Positions 35,642 to 44,671 of a DNA stretch of 64,000 nucleotides are shown here, in pieces; position 1 is the stretch's first letter, and each line of letters opens with the position of its first letter. The stretch is from NCBI RefSeq assembly GCF_004104015.1, contig NZ_RYFV01000001.1, positions 1 through 64,000 of the forward strand. Reading direction: 5' to 3'. The notes under the pieces are model-generated. The model made no database searches, was not told the DNA's origin, and saw nothing but the letters and a program-made list of their open reading frames with translations. A program made the position numbers and the translations under genes. Origin of the DNA: Actinomyces oricola. Its GTDB lineage: Bacteria; Actinomycetota; Actinomycetes; Actinomycetales; Actinomycetaceae.

Positions 35642-37588
35642 CTACCGGGGTCGATGAGCGGCCCGGCCCCGCCGGCGCCAGGCCGCCTGCACCTGCGCCC
35701 CCAGCGACGTCCTGGTGCGCGAAGCCTCAGCGGCGGCCCGCTGGTGGCGGTAAAGGCGGCGCACCATATCGTTTTCATCCACCCAGCCCACCAGTAGCCG
35801 CACGCCCCCGGGGCCCAGGGTTACCACGGGCAGGCCCACGGCGTGGGTGGTCGACAGAACCTCCAGCACCCCGGCGGCGCCCTCGCCGGCCGCCACCCAC
35901 GTGTCGGTCAAGGGCACGTCAGCCAGGCGCCGGGCGGACGAGGGGGCCAGGCGGGCCTCAGCGACGCTCACCGCACTCGCGCTCCCCAGGAGCTCGCCGA
36001 GAACCCGCGGCCCCGGGCCTGCGGCGCCCTCACCCGCTGCATCGACGGCGGCTCCGGCCCGTGCGCCATCATTGCCCCGGCTGCCCCGGCTGCCCCGGCT
36101 GCCCCGGCGCACCACCGGCAGCACGCTGGATCCGCTGGAACGCAATGCCTCGGCGGCCTCACGCAGGTCCATGTCCTCATAAAGGATCCCAGGAGGATCC
36201 TTCATGAGGGTCAGTGCCGTCGCCGGCCCCACTAAAGAGGCGCGCAACGGGTCGTCAATGTCCTCCCCGCGCCGACGCAGCTCCTCGGTGTAGATCGTCG
36301 TCCGGGTGAGGAAGCGGCTGACCAGAGTCGCCAAGACCACCGCCAACATGACGGGCACGAGCAGGTCGTACTGGCCGGTCATCTCAATAATGAGCACCAC
36401 CCCCGTCATTGGGGCCCTGGCGGCGCCGGCGAACACCGCCCCCATGCCGAGCACGCCATAGACCGCAGCCGCCTCGGGGTGGCCGGGGGCCGCCAGGGCC
36501 CCGAACGCCGCCCCCAGGGCACCGCCGACGAAGAGCGAGGGGGCGAAGACGCCGCCGGCGAAACCCACGGCCAGGGTCGTGGCGGTCGCCACCGTCTTGG
36601 CCACCACGAGAGCCAGCAGCACCAGCACCGGGTAACGGCCGTCCAGAATGCGTCCGAGCACCGCGGTGGATTCCCCATAGGTCTGCGGCACCACCATGAG
36701 CATGGCGCCCACCAGCACGCCGCCCACGGCCGGACGGCACCAGGCCGGCACGCGCCCCCGCGTCCACACCCGCGCCGCGGCGTCGGCCGCCAGGAAACGG
36801 CACCGGGAGAAACCCACGCCAACGGCGCCGCCAAGCACCCCCAGCACGGCCACCCACCCCAGCTGCGCGTCGGAGCCAAGACCCAGCGGCGGCAGCGTCA
36901 CGGACAAGGTGGTGCCCAGCAGGTGGTGGGAGACCACAGTGGCCGACACGCAGGAGACCACCACGAAGGCGAAGGCGTCGGCGGTGAAGTCCAGGAGGAT
37001 GACCTCCATGGCGAAGAAGGCGCCCGCCAGCGGCGCGTTAAAGGCCGCGGCGATCCCGGCCGCCGTGCCCCCGGCCGCCAGGATCCGCACTGAACGGGCC
37101 GGCAGCCCCAGGTGTCGGCCGAACACGGAGGCCGTCGAGGCCCCCAATTCAGCGATCGGCCCTTCGGGCCCCACTGACCCTCCGCCCCCAATGGTCAGCG
37201 CTGCGGCCACGGTGGTGGCCACGGCGGGACGAGGACTCATGGCGCCGTCGCCGCGGCGCGTCGCCCAGATGGCGCCGCCCACCCCATGGCCCGTCGAGGT
37301 GGCCCCCAGCCGGGTCATGAGCGGCCCCACCGCCAGGCCCGAGAGCACCGGGGCGAGCAGCACGAACCAGCGCCCCGCCCAGGACAGAATCCCCCGGGAG
37401 GGGCCCAGGGCGGCGGTGTAGTCCTGGGCGCCGGTCAGCAGCGAGGTCCACGAGTCAATGCCCAGGCGGAAGAGGACCGCACCCGCACCCGAGACCGCTC
37501 CCGCCGAGGCGGCCAGGAGCAGCATCCCCGAGCGGTGGAAGCGCAACAAGCGCATCATCCGCCGCGGTCGAGGCGCAGTGATCCCCAT
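35642..37588 (-). CDS. ClC-family chloride channel/transporter with CBS domains
   Basis: A 648-residue membrane protein. The ClC core (about 20-440) has the selectivity motif GGGSVGPEGPIAELGAS with gating Glu142, and AAFNAPLAGAFFAMEVI. Where the E. coli exchanger has the internal proton glutamate (Glu203, second of the EE pair), this protein has Val196. That substitution is typical of ClC channels, so passive chloride conduction is possible. Two cytoplasmic CBS domains follow (about 470-615). The first contains a Gly/Ser/Arg loop made by a 9-bp repeat. No ribosome site is clear before ATG 37588. The N-terminus is basic. Confidence 0.88.
   Translation of the reverse strand: MGITAPRPRRMMRLLRFHRSGMLLLAASAGAVSGAGAVLFRLGIDSWTSLLTGAQDYTAALGPSRGILSWAGRWFVLLAPVLSGLAVGPLMTRLGATSTGHGVGGAIWATRRGDGAMSPRPAVATTVAAALTIGGGGSVGPEGPIAELGASTASVFGRHLGLPARSVRILAAGGTAAGIAAAFNAPLAGAFFAMEVILLDFTADAFAFVVVSCVSATVVSHHLLGTTLSVTLPPLGLGSDAQLGWVAVLGVLGGAVGVGFSRCRFLAADAAARVWTRGRVPAWCRPAVGGVLVGAMLMVVPQTYGESTAVLGRILDGRYPVLVLLALVVAKTVATATTLAVGFAGGVFAPSLFVGGALGAAFGALAAPGHPEAAAVYGVLGMGAVFAGAARAPMTGVVLIIEMTGQYDLLVPVMLAVVLATLVSRFLTRTTIYTEELRRRGEDIDDPLRASLVGPATALTLMKDPPGILYEDMDLREAAEALRSSGSSVLPVVRRGSRGSRGSRGNDGARAGAAVDAAGEGAAGPGPRVLGELLGSASAVSVAEARLAPSSARRLADVPLTDTWVAAGEGAAGVLEVLSTTHAVGLPVVTLGPGGVRLLVGWVDENDMVRRLYRHQRAAAEASRTRTSLGAQVQAAWRRRGRAAHRPR
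36073..36108 (-). repeat. Four perfect 9-bp tandem repeats in the ClC gene
   Basis: TGCCCCGGC is repeated four times without a mismatch. On the coding strand this gives (Arg-Gly-Ser) units in the first CBS domain. The unit preserves frame, so slipped-strand changes would vary the loop length. Confidence 0.88.
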
Positions 37589-37620
37589 GTCGTCAACCCG
37601 CCTGTGCGCCGCCGGGCCGG

Positions 37621-39627
37621 TCAGCCCCGAAGGTTCTCCACCTGAAGCTGGCCGCGCTCCTCCTCGCCGCCCTCAAGCCCCCACACCTGGGAGTAGAAGC
37701 TCAACTCGAACTCCAGGGCGCGGTGGATATTGGCCGCCAGCCGGAAACCGTGGCCCTCGCCGGGGAAGACCTTCAGGGCCACCGGCAGTCCACGATCGCG
37801 CACCGCCTCGTACATGGCGGTGGCCTGCTCCGCCGGCACAATCGAGTCCTCCGAGCCCTGTAGCAGCAGCAGCGGGGCGTGGATGTCCTCAACATGGTGG
37901 ATGGGGGAGCGCTCGGCCATGAGCGGGTCGTCGGCGCCCTCAGCGCCCACGAGTCGGTTAATGTAGCCGGACTCGAACTTGTGGGTGGTGCGCGCCAGCT
38001 GGGACAGATCGGCCACCCCGAAGACGGAGGTCGCCGCGGAGAACACCTCCGAGCGCACCAGGGCGTTCAGGGCCGTGAACCCGCCCGCAGAGGAACCGCG
38101 AACCGCCACCCGGGCCCCGTCCACGCGCCCGGTGTCAATGAGGTGCCGGGCCCCGGAGATGACGTCGTCGGCGTCGTACAGGCCCCACTTGCCGTTCAGA
38201 GCCGTGCGGTAGGTGCTGCCATAGCCGGAGGAACCGCGATAATTGACATCCAGGTAGGCGAAGCCGCGACTGGTCCAGTACTGGATGCCCAGGTCGTAGC
38301 CCGCGTGGTTGGCCGAGGTGGGACCGCCGTGGACATTGACGATCAGCGGCGGCAGCTCGCCATCGGGCCCCCGGTGCGTGACCGAGGCCGGCGGGTAGAA
38401 GAAGCCGTGGGCGCGGTCCCCATCACTGGTCTCCCAGCTGACGGGGTCGGCGAAGGACACGCCAATGTCCTCCGGGGCGAACTCTCCCGAGCCGCGCAGC
38501 ACCTGGACCGTGCCGTTCCTGACCTCCACAATGCTGGGCAACTCCAGTTCATTGCCGGCCAACATGACGACCCGCCCAGAGTTAGAGGCCACATTGCCCA
38601 CGGGCTGCCAGCCCACATTCCACTCCTCCATCTCACCGTTGGCCAGGCGGATGGTGCCCAGGTGCCTGACGCCCTCACGGGCCCAGGAGGCGATGAGGTG
38701 CTCCCCGTCGAGAATATCGAAGGAGTGCGGGCCCAGCTGCCAGGCCGGGTAGGTGAAGGTGGCCTGGGCCGGGTGCAGGGGGCGGGTGCGCAGGGCGCCG
38801 GTCCAATCCTCGCGGCGACTGCCCAGCGGGGGGAAGCCCTCGGTGCGGTAAAGGTTCCAGAAGCCCGAGGCGTTCGAGGCGTGCACCAACTCGCCCTCCT
38901 GGGTCCAGCGCGGCTCACTGACCGAGTACCCCTGGCCGCCGTCCAACTCGGCACGGGCGCCCAAGGTGGCGTCGGGCAGCAGGTCCCCCACGTGGAGGAC
39001 CGCGTTGTCCCAGGGCATGTCGGGCAGGTTCCAGGTGATCCAGGCCAGGCGCTCGCCGTCAGGGGACAGGGTCGGGGAGGTCACGAAGTCCGTGCCCTCC
39101 ACCAGGGTTCGCACCAGAGCGTCGTCCCGGGCGGCCGAGCCGTCCAGGGGGATGGCCACCAGGGAGTTGACCGGGGCGCCGGGGCCGCGGTGATCCTCGC
39201 GGACGGCGTAGACCACGCCACGGGCGGTATCGATCTCCAGGTCGCCGTGGCGCACGTCCCCATAGATGGTCAGCGGCACCAGGCCGCGCATGCGGTGGGC
39301 GACGTCGTAGCGGTACAGGCGCCCGTCACCGGCATGGGAGATGACAATAATGCCCGCCTCCACGGCGTAGGCGCGCCCGCCGTACTCGTGGACGCGGGTG
39401 CGCACGTCCGCTAGTTCGTCGGCGGGAGTCAGCGGCAGCACCTCCCCGATCTGGCCGTCGCCGTCACGACGCAGCAGCACCTGGCGCCCGGACTGGGAAG
39501 CCCGCTGCTCCACCCAGTAGGTGTCCGCCCCATCAACCCGCACCTGCACCAGGTGCACCGTGCGGGTGGTAATGGTGCCCGGAGTAATGGGCGAGGGCCA
39601 GGTGCCGAAGGGCGCGATGGTGCTCAT
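37621..39627 (-). CDS. S9-family peptidase (prolyl oligopeptidase/acylaminoacyl peptidase type)
   Basis: A 668-residue serine peptidase. Residues 1-400 form a beta-propeller that limits access to short peptides. The catalytic alpha/beta-hydrolase domain has the nucleophile Ser in VAVRGSSAGGFTAL (GxSxGG), Asp in LLLQGSEDSIVP and His in PGEGHGFRLA. NVHGGPTSANHAGYD forms the oxyanion region. There is no signal peptide, so it acts in the cytoplasm. AGGAGG lies four bases before ATG 39627. It diverges from dxs. Confidence 0.93.
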   Translation of the reverse strand: MSTIAPFGTWPSPITPGTITTRTVHLVQVRVDGADTYWVEQRASQSGRQVLLRRDGDGQIGEVLPLTPADELADVRTRVHEYGGRAYAVEAGIIVISHAGDGRLYRYDVAHRMRGLVPLTIYGDVRHGDLEIDTARGVVYAVREDHRGPGAPVNSLVAIPLDGSAARDDALVRTLVEGTDFVTSPTLSPDGERLAWITWNLPDMPWDNAVLHVGDLLPDATLGARAELDGGQGYSVSEPRWTQEGELVHASNASGFWNLYRTEGFPPLGSRREDWTGALRTRPLHPAQATFTYPAWQLGPHSFDILDGEHLIASWAREGVRHLGTIRLANGEMEEWNVGWQPVGNVASNSGRVVMLAGNELELPSIVEVRNGTVQVLRGSGEFAPEDIGVSFADPVSWETSDGDRAHGFFYPPASVTHRGPDGELPPLIVNVHGGPTSANHAGYDLGIQYWTSRGFAYLDVNYRGSSGYGSTYRTALNGKWGLYDADDVISGARHLIDTGRVDGARVAVRGSSAGGFTALNALVRSEVFSAATSVFGVADLSQLARTTHKFESGYINRLVGAEGADDPLMAERSPIHHVEDIHAPLLLLQGSEDSIVPAEQATAMYEAVRDRGLPVALKVFPGEGHGFRLAANIHRALEFELSFYSQVWGLEGGEEERGQLQVENLRG

Positions 39628-39740
39628 GGTGCCTCCTGAGGACTGTGGAGTGCCGGGACGCGCCTGCTCACCAGGCGCGTGGCTGCCAGCACCACCCTAC
39701 TGGTCGTCACCGCCGGCGGTGGCAGGTAGATGACAGGTGG

Positions 39741-39788
39741 GGGTCCGGGCCCCGGAGTGCCTATGCTGGAGTGCCGTGGCCCGGACCC
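39741..39788 (+). promoter_or_regulatory. dxs promoter inside an 11-bp inverted repeat
   Basis: GGGTCCGGGCC (39741-39751) and GGCCCGGACCC (39778-39788) are perfect inverted repeats. The 26 bases between them contain TATGCT (39762-39767), a good -10, and two copies of GGAGTGCC. A dimeric regulator bound to the arms would cover the promoter. No thiamine-pyrophosphate riboswitch is seen. Confidence 0.45.
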
Positions 39789-39842
39789 AGTGCCGGCCCG
39801 CCCGGCGAGCCGCAGCCAACTGACCCGCGAAGGACAGCGTCC

Positions 39843-41837
39843 ATGACCGACAAGACAGCCTCAGCGAGCACCCTCGACGTCTCGCTGGCGCTCCCGGAGA
39901 CGCCACTGCTGTCCTCGGTTCGCCGCCCCGGCGACCTGCGCCGCTTCACCAGCGAGGAGCTTGTGGCCCTGGCCGCCGAGATCCGCCGCTACCTGGTGGC
40001 CACAGTGGCCCGCACCGGTGGGCACCTGGGCCCCAACCTCGGGGTCGTCGAGCTGACGGTGGCCCTGCACCGCACGTTCCGCTCCCCCCGCGACACCATC
40101 ATTTTCGACACCGGCCACCAGGCCTACGTCCACAAGCTCCTCACCGGCCGCCAGGACTTCTCCCGCCTGCGCGAGAGCGGCGGCGTGTCGGGCTATCCCG
40201 ATCGCGGCGAATCCATCCACGACGTGGTGGAGAACTCCCACGCCTCCACCTCCCTGTCCTGGGCCGACGGCGTGGCCCGCGCCAACCGCCTCAATGGGCG
40301 CTCCAACCGCCACGTGGTGGCCGTCATCGGTGACGGCGCCCTGACCGGGGGCATGGCCTGGGAGGCGCTGGACAACATTGCCGACTCCGACGACAAGCAC
40401 CTGGTCATCGTGGTCAATGACAATGGCCGCTCCTACGCCCCCACCATTGGGGGACTGGCCCACCACCTCGACGCCCTGCGCACCAACCCGGGCTACGAGC
40501 GCATGCTCTCGGGCATTAAGCGGGGCCTGCTGGCGCAGGGCGCTCCCGGGCGGGCGGCCTTCGACGCCCTCCACGGTCTGAAGGCCGGCATTAAGGATGT
40601 GCTCGTGCCCTCAGCCTTCTTCGAGGACCTGGGGATTAAGTACACCGGGCCGGTCGACGGCCATGACATTACCGCCCTGGAGTTCGCCCTGACTCGCGCC
40701 CGCCAGTACGCCGAGCCGGTCATTGTCCACGTCATCACCCAGAAGGGCCGCGGCTTCACCCCGGCCGAGGAGGATGTGGCCGACCGCTTCCACGCCGTGG
40801 GCCGCATCCACCCCGAGACGGGGCTGCCGGTGGTTCCCTCCCGTTTCGGGTGGACCGCCGTTTTTGCCGAGGAGATCCTGAGCATGGCCCGCGACGACGC
40901 GAGGATTGTGGGGGTCACTGCCGCCATGCAGGCGCCTGTGGGCCTCCAGCCCATGGCCGACGCCATGCCCGAGCGGGTCATTGACGTCGGCATTGCCGAG
41001 CAGCACGCCCTGACCGCCTCGGCCGGCATGGCCTTTGCCGGCCTGCACCCGGTGGTGGCCCTCTACGCCACCTTCCTCAACCGCGCCTTCGACCAGGTTC
41101 TCATGGACGTGGGCCTGCACCGGGCCGGGGTCACCATTGTCCTGGACCGGGCGGGGGTCACCGGCACCGACGGCGCCAGCCACAACGGCATGTGGGATAT
41201 GGCCCTGCTCGCCCACGTGCCCGGACTGCGCCTGGCGGCGCCCCGTGATGAGGCCGGCTTGCGCGACGCTCTGCGCCAGGCCCTGACCGTCGACGACGCC
41301 CCCACCGTGGTGCGCTACCCCAAGGGGGCCCTGCCCGAGCCCATGCCCGCGCTGCGGGTGGAGGGGGAGGAGCCCTTCGGAGCCGTTGACATCCTCCTGG
41401 ATTCGGGGCGGCAGGCCGGCGAACAGGAGCTCTTTGAGCAGCGGGCGCCGCTCCTGCTCGTGGGCGTGGGCGCCATGGCCCCCGCCGCCCTGGAGGCCGG
41501 TAGGGCCCTGGCCGCTGAGGGCGCGGCCGTGCAGGTGGTCTCACCGCGCTGGGCGGTGCCCGTGCCGGACGCCCTCGTTGAGCTGGCCCTGGGGGCCAGG
41601 GGCGTCCTGGTGGTTGAGGACGGCCTGGTCGATGGCGGCATTGGTTCTCAGCTGCGCGACGCCATGGATGACCGGGTCGAGGGCGGAGGGCCCGCCTGCG
41701 CCCCGCCGGTCGTGCGCGTGGGCGTGCCCCGGCGATTCTTGGCCACCGCCTCCCGGGAGGAGATCCTCCAGGAGTGCGCCATGGACGCCCCCGGCGTCCT
41801 GGCGGCCGCACGGCGCCTGGCCGAGCGCTGTCAGTAG
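39843..41837 (+). CDS. dxs: 1-deoxy-D-xylulose-5-phosphate synthase
   Basis: A 664-residue thiamine-diphosphate enzyme that makes DXP from pyruvate and glyceraldehyde 3-phosphate, the first step of the MEP isoprenoid route. GGHLGPNLGVVELTVALH starts the fold. The cofactor motif is GDGALTGGMAWEALDNI running to NDNGRSYAP, and the second-domain DVGIAEQHALTASAGMA and VLDRAGVTGTDGASHNG motifs follow. GAAGGA lies before ATG 39843. The frame is open upstream but without coding character. Its product would feed the polyprenyl synthase at 20.6 kb. Confidence 0.96.
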   Translation: MTDKTASASTLDVSLALPETPLLSSVRRPGDLRRFTSEELVALAAEIRRYLVATVARTGGHLGPNLGVVELTVALHRTFRSPRDTIIFDTGHQAYVHKLLTGRQDFSRLRESGGVSGYPDRGESIHDVVENSHASTSLSWADGVARANRLNGRSNRHVVAVIGDGALTGGMAWEALDNIADSDDKHLVIVVNDNGRSYAPTIGGLAHHLDALRTNPGYERMLSGIKRGLLAQGAPGRAAFDALHGLKAGIKDVLVPSAFFEDLGIKYTGPVDGHDITALEFALTRARQYAEPVIVHVITQKGRGFTPAEEDVADRFHAVGRIHPETGLPVVPSRFGWTAVFAEEILSMARDDARIVGVTAAMQAPVGLQPMADAMPERVIDVGIAEQHALTASAGMAFAGLHPVVALYATFLNRAFDQVLMDVGLHRAGVTIVLDRAGVTGTDGASHNGMWDMALLAHVPGLRLAAPRDEAGLRDALRQALTVDDAPTVVRYPKGALPEPMPALRVEGEEPFGAVDILLDSGRQAGEQELFEQRAPLLLVGVGAMAPAALEAGRALAAEGAAVQVVSPRWAVPVPDALVELALGARGVLVVEDGLVDGGIGSQLRDAMDDRVEGGGPACAPPVVRVGVPRRFLATASREEILQECAMDAPGVLAAARRLAERCQ

Positions 41838-42045
41838 CGCGCCGAGCCCGCCTCACAGCCGGGACTGAATACCTATGCGATACCCGTGCGGCGCTCCGCC
41901 GAGGATGGACGAGCATCTGGGGCGCAGGTCCTAAACGATGAAGGCCGTGCGGGGGAGACTGACGGCGATCTGGCCGGCAGTCTGGGAAATCATGGTGCCG
42001 TGTCATTGACAGACGATCGACATCATGTGGGACTTCAGTCCTCGG

Positions 42046-42051
42046 TATAAT
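42046..42051 (+). promoter_or_regulatory. -10 element (TATAAT) of the pfl operon
   Basis: A perfect TATAAT with no recognisable -35 at 16-18 bases. That arrangement often goes with an activator-dependent promoter. The start of transcription would be near 42058. Confidence 0.55.
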
Positions 42052-42184
42052 GGATTCCAGATGATCCTGTGAGTGATCACACCAAGGGACTTCTGGCCCG
42101 CTATCCTCTTCGCCGGGGCGTCCGCCTAGGCTTGGGGCGACGGCGCAAGGAGTACCGCCACGCCCCACAAGGGCGATCACCACC

Positions 42185-42204
42185 GGGCGGCCCACCGGCC
42201 GCCC
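42185..42204 (+). promoter_or_regulatory. Leader hairpin before the pflB ribosome site
   Basis: GGGCGGCC and GGCCGCCC form a perfect 8-bp stem with a CACC loop. The stem ends six bases before GGAGGG (42211-42216). It may stabilise the message or affect ribosome loading. Confidence 0.5.
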
Positions 42205-42221
42205 ACAACAGGAGGGCACGG

Positions 42222-44339
42222 ATGACCACCGACGTCACAGCATCCGCCGCGGCGGAGAAGACCGTTACCGACGCGTGGGAGGGTTTCGCCACCGGACCGT
42301 GGACGGAGGGCATTGACGTTCGCGATTTCATTCAGCGCAACTACACCCCCTACGAGGGGGACGCCTCGTTCCTGGCCGGCCCCACGGACAAGACCCTGCG
42401 CCTGTGGGAGACCCTGGAGACGAAGTTCCTCGCCGAGGAGCGCAAGGTTCGCATCCTGGACGTCGACACTCATACCCCGGCCGATATTGACGCCTTCCCC
42501 GCCGGCTACATTAGCGAGGACGATGACGTCATTGTCGGACTGCAGACCGACTCCCCGCTCAAGCGGGCCATGATGCCCAACGGCGGTTGGCGCATGGTGG
42601 AGACCGCGATCAAGGAGGCCGGCAAGGAAGTCGACCCCGAGGTCAAGAAGATCTTCACCAAGTACCGCAAGACCCACAACGACGCCGTCTTCGACATCTA
42701 CACCCCGCGCATCCGCGCCGCCCGCTCCTCTCACATTATTACCGGCCTGCCCGACGCCTACGGCCGGGGCCGCATTATTGGCGACTACCGCCGTGTGGCC
42801 CTCTACGGCGTGGACCGCCTCATCGAGGACAAGCAGCGGGCCAAGGACGCCGTGGCCGACGAGCCCTTCTCCGAGCACTGGGCCCGCTTCCGTGAGGAGC
42901 ACTCCGAGCAGATCAAGGCCCTCAAGAAGCTCAAGGTCATGGCCTCCTTCTACGGCTATGACATCTCCGGGCCGGCCAAGGACGCCCACGAGGCGGTCCA
43001 GTGGACCTACTTCGCCTACCTGGCCTCGGTGAAGTCCCAGGACGGCGCCGCCATGAGCATTGGTCGCCTGTCCGCCTTCCTGGACATCTACATCGAACGG
43101 GACCTGGCCGCCGGTGTTATTGACGAGTCCCGCGCCCAGGAGCTCATTGACAACATTGTCATGAAGCTGCGCATTACCCGCTTCCTGCGCACCATTGACT
43201 ACGACCAGATCTTCTCCGGCGACCCCTACTGGGCCACCTGGTCCGACGCAGGATTCTCTGAGGACGGTCGCTCCCAGGTCACCAAGACCTCCTTCCGCCT
43301 GCTGCAGACCCTGCGCAACCTGGGTCCGGCCCCCGAGCCGAACATCACCATCTTCTGGGACGAGAACCTGCCCCAGGGCTACAAGGACTTCTGCGCGCTC
43401 ATCTCCATCACCACCTCCTCCATCCAATACGAGGCCGACGATCAGATCCGCGAGCACTGGGGCGACGACGCCGCCATCGCCTGCTGCGTGTCCCCCATGC
43501 GCGTGGGCAAGCAGATGCAGTTCTTCGGCGCCCGCGTCAACTCCGCCAAGGCGCTGCTGTACGCCATTAACGGCGGCCGCGACGAGATGACCGGCAAGCG
43601 GGTCGTGCCCGGGCTGCCCGGCATTGAGGGCGACGGCCCACTGGACTTCGACGAGGTCTGGGACAAGTACGAGAAGATGCTCGACTGGGTCGTGGCCACC
43701 TACGTCGAGGCCCTCAACATTATCCACTACTGCCATGACCGCTACGCCTACGAGTCCATTGAAATGGCGCTGCACGACTCCGATATTGTGCGCACCATGG
43801 GCTGCGGCATCGCCGGGCTGTCCATTGTGGCCGACTCCCTGGCCGCCATTAAGTACGCCACGGTGACCCCTGTGCGCGACGAGACCGGCCTGGTGGTCGA
43901 CTACATTACCGAGGGCGATTTCCCGATCTACGGCAACGACGATGACCGTGCCGACGACATTGCCGCCACCGTGGTTCACACGATCATGTCCAAGATCAAG
44001 GCCCAGCCCTTCTACCGCGACGCCATTCCCACCCAGTCCGTGCTCACCATTACCTCCAACGTCGTCTACGGCAAGGCCACCGGGAACTTCCCCTCCGGGC
44101 ACCGCAAGGGCACGCCCTTCTCCCCGGGGGCCAACCCGGAGAACGGTATGGACACCCACGGCATGGTCGCCTCCATGCTCAGTGTGGGCAAGCTCGACTA
44201 CAACGACGCCCTGGACGGCATCTCGCTCACCAACACCATCACCCCCCAGGGCCTGGGGCGCACCATGGACGAGCGCGTCGCCAACCTTGTGGGCATCCTC
44301 GACGCGGGCTTCGTCCCCGACGACTGCGCCGAGGTCTGA
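42222..44339 (+). CDS. pflB: Pyruvate formate-lyase catalytic subunit lacking the glycyl-radical domain
   Basis: A 705-residue enzyme for pyruvate + CoA to acetyl-CoA + formate. The active-site cysteines are Cys421-Cys422 in IACCVSPMRVG. The fold is complete through LTITSNVVYGKATGNFPSGH and FSPGANPENGMDTHG, and the chain ends at GILDAGFVPDDCAEV. In E. coli PflB (760 residues) the chain continues into the glycyl-radical domain ending RVSGYAVRF; here that domain is encoded by the next gene. GGAGGG is five bases before ATG 42222. Stop codon, ribosome site and new start separate the two genes by 63 bases, so this is not a point frameshift. Codons are those of a highly expressed gene. Confidence 0.95.
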   Translation: MTTDVTASAAAEKTVTDAWEGFATGPWTEGIDVRDFIQRNYTPYEGDASFLAGPTDKTLRLWETLETKFLAEERKVRILDVDTHTPADIDAFPAGYISEDDDVIVGLQTDSPLKRAMMPNGGWRMVETAIKEAGKEVDPEVKKIFTKYRKTHNDAVFDIYTPRIRAARSSHIITGLPDAYGRGRIIGDYRRVALYGVDRLIEDKQRAKDAVADEPFSEHWARFREEHSEQIKALKKLKVMASFYGYDISGPAKDAHEAVQWTYFAYLASVKSQDGAAMSIGRLSAFLDIYIERDLAAGVIDESRAQELIDNIVMKLRITRFLRTIDYDQIFSGDPYWATWSDAGFSEDGRSQVTKTSFRLLQTLRNLGPAPEPNITIFWDENLPQGYKDFCALISITTSSIQYEADDQIREHWGDDAAIACCVSPMRVGKQMQFFGARVNSAKALLYAINGGRDEMTGKRVVPGLPGIEGDGPLDFDEVWDKYEKMLDWVVATYVEALNIIHYCHDRYAYESIEMALHDSDIVRTMGCGIAGLSIVADSLAAIKYATVTPVRDETGLVVDYITEGDFPIYGNDDDRADDIAATVVHTIMSKIKAQPFYRDAIPTQSVLTITSNVVYGKATGNFPSGHRKGTPFSPGANPENGMDTHGMVASMLSVGKLDYNDALDGISLTNTITPQGLGRTMDERVANLVGILDAGFVPDDCAEV

Positions 44340-44402
44340 GCCGGACCGTCCCGGCACAACCAGCTTCCACTCATCGACGAACAACCACGAAAGGGGCCGA
44401 GC

Positions 44403-44648
44403 ATGGCCACGTATGAGGAGCGCCTGGCCTCCATGAAGGCACAGCGTCAGGACAATGGCGGCGTCAAGGGCCTGTACCACGCCAACATTAACGTCCTGGA
44501 CCGCAACACCCTCGAGGACGCAATGGAGCACCCGGAGAACTACCCGAACCTCACGGTCCGCGTCTCCGGCTACGCCGTTAACTTCGTCAAGCTCACCCGT
44601 GAGCAGCAGCTCGACGTCCTCAACCGCACCTTCCACTCCCAGGCCTGA
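44403..44648 (+). CDS. Stand-alone glycyl-radical subunit of pyruvate formate-lyase
   Basis: An 81-residue protein equivalent to the C-terminus of PflB and of E. coli GrcA/YfiD. It has [19 protein letters not shown], then the radical loop RVSGYAVNF with the radical Gly at residue 56, and [14 protein letters not shown]. The N-terminal 20 residues are charged and begin [14 protein letters not shown]. It lacks the extra N-terminal domain of E. coli YfiD (127 residues). AAAGGGG is seven bases before the start. It must assemble with the upstream subunit to supply the radical, and be the target of the activase encoded 24 bases downstream. Confidence 0.92.
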   Translation: MATYEERLASMKAQRQDNGGVKGLYHANINVLDRNTLEDAMEHPENYPNLTVRVSGYAVNFVKLTREQQLDVLNRTFHSQA

Positions 44649-44671
44649 GCCGGGAGCGGGGCGATGCTCAG

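Larger units (their letters stand above)
41838..42221. other. Control region of the pyruvate formate-lyase operon
   Basis: 384 bases between dxs and pflB with no gene. It holds TATAAT at 42046-42051, a dyad TGTGAGTGATCACA at 42068-42081 near the expected transcription start, and TTGACA at 42006-42011 (too far upstream to be a normal -35). It also holds a perfect 8-bp hairpin just before the ribosome site. The 5' leader is about 165 bases. These are consistent with regulated, anaerobic expression, but no oxygen-sensor site matches consensus well. Confidence 0.5.

Noticed and set aside
39628-39842. Thiamine-pyrophosphate riboswitch before dxs
   Set aside because: No CUGAGA- or ACCUGA-type conserved elements are found; only an inverted repeat is present.
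42068-42081. Standard Crp/GlxR site
   Set aside because: TGTGA and TCACA are separated by four bases instead of six, so it is listed only as a dyad.
44340-44402. Frameshift or sequencing error splitting one pflB gene
   Set aside because: The gap is 63 bases with a stop, a good ribosome site (AAAGGGG) and a new charged N-terminus, so a simple indel cannot rejoin the parts.
42177-44636. Open frame of about 819 codons on the minus strand opposite pflB
   Set aside because: It is the mirror of a highly expressed high-GC gene: rich in Val, Gly, His and Leu, with no domain. The plus strand encodes a clear pyruvate formate-lyase.
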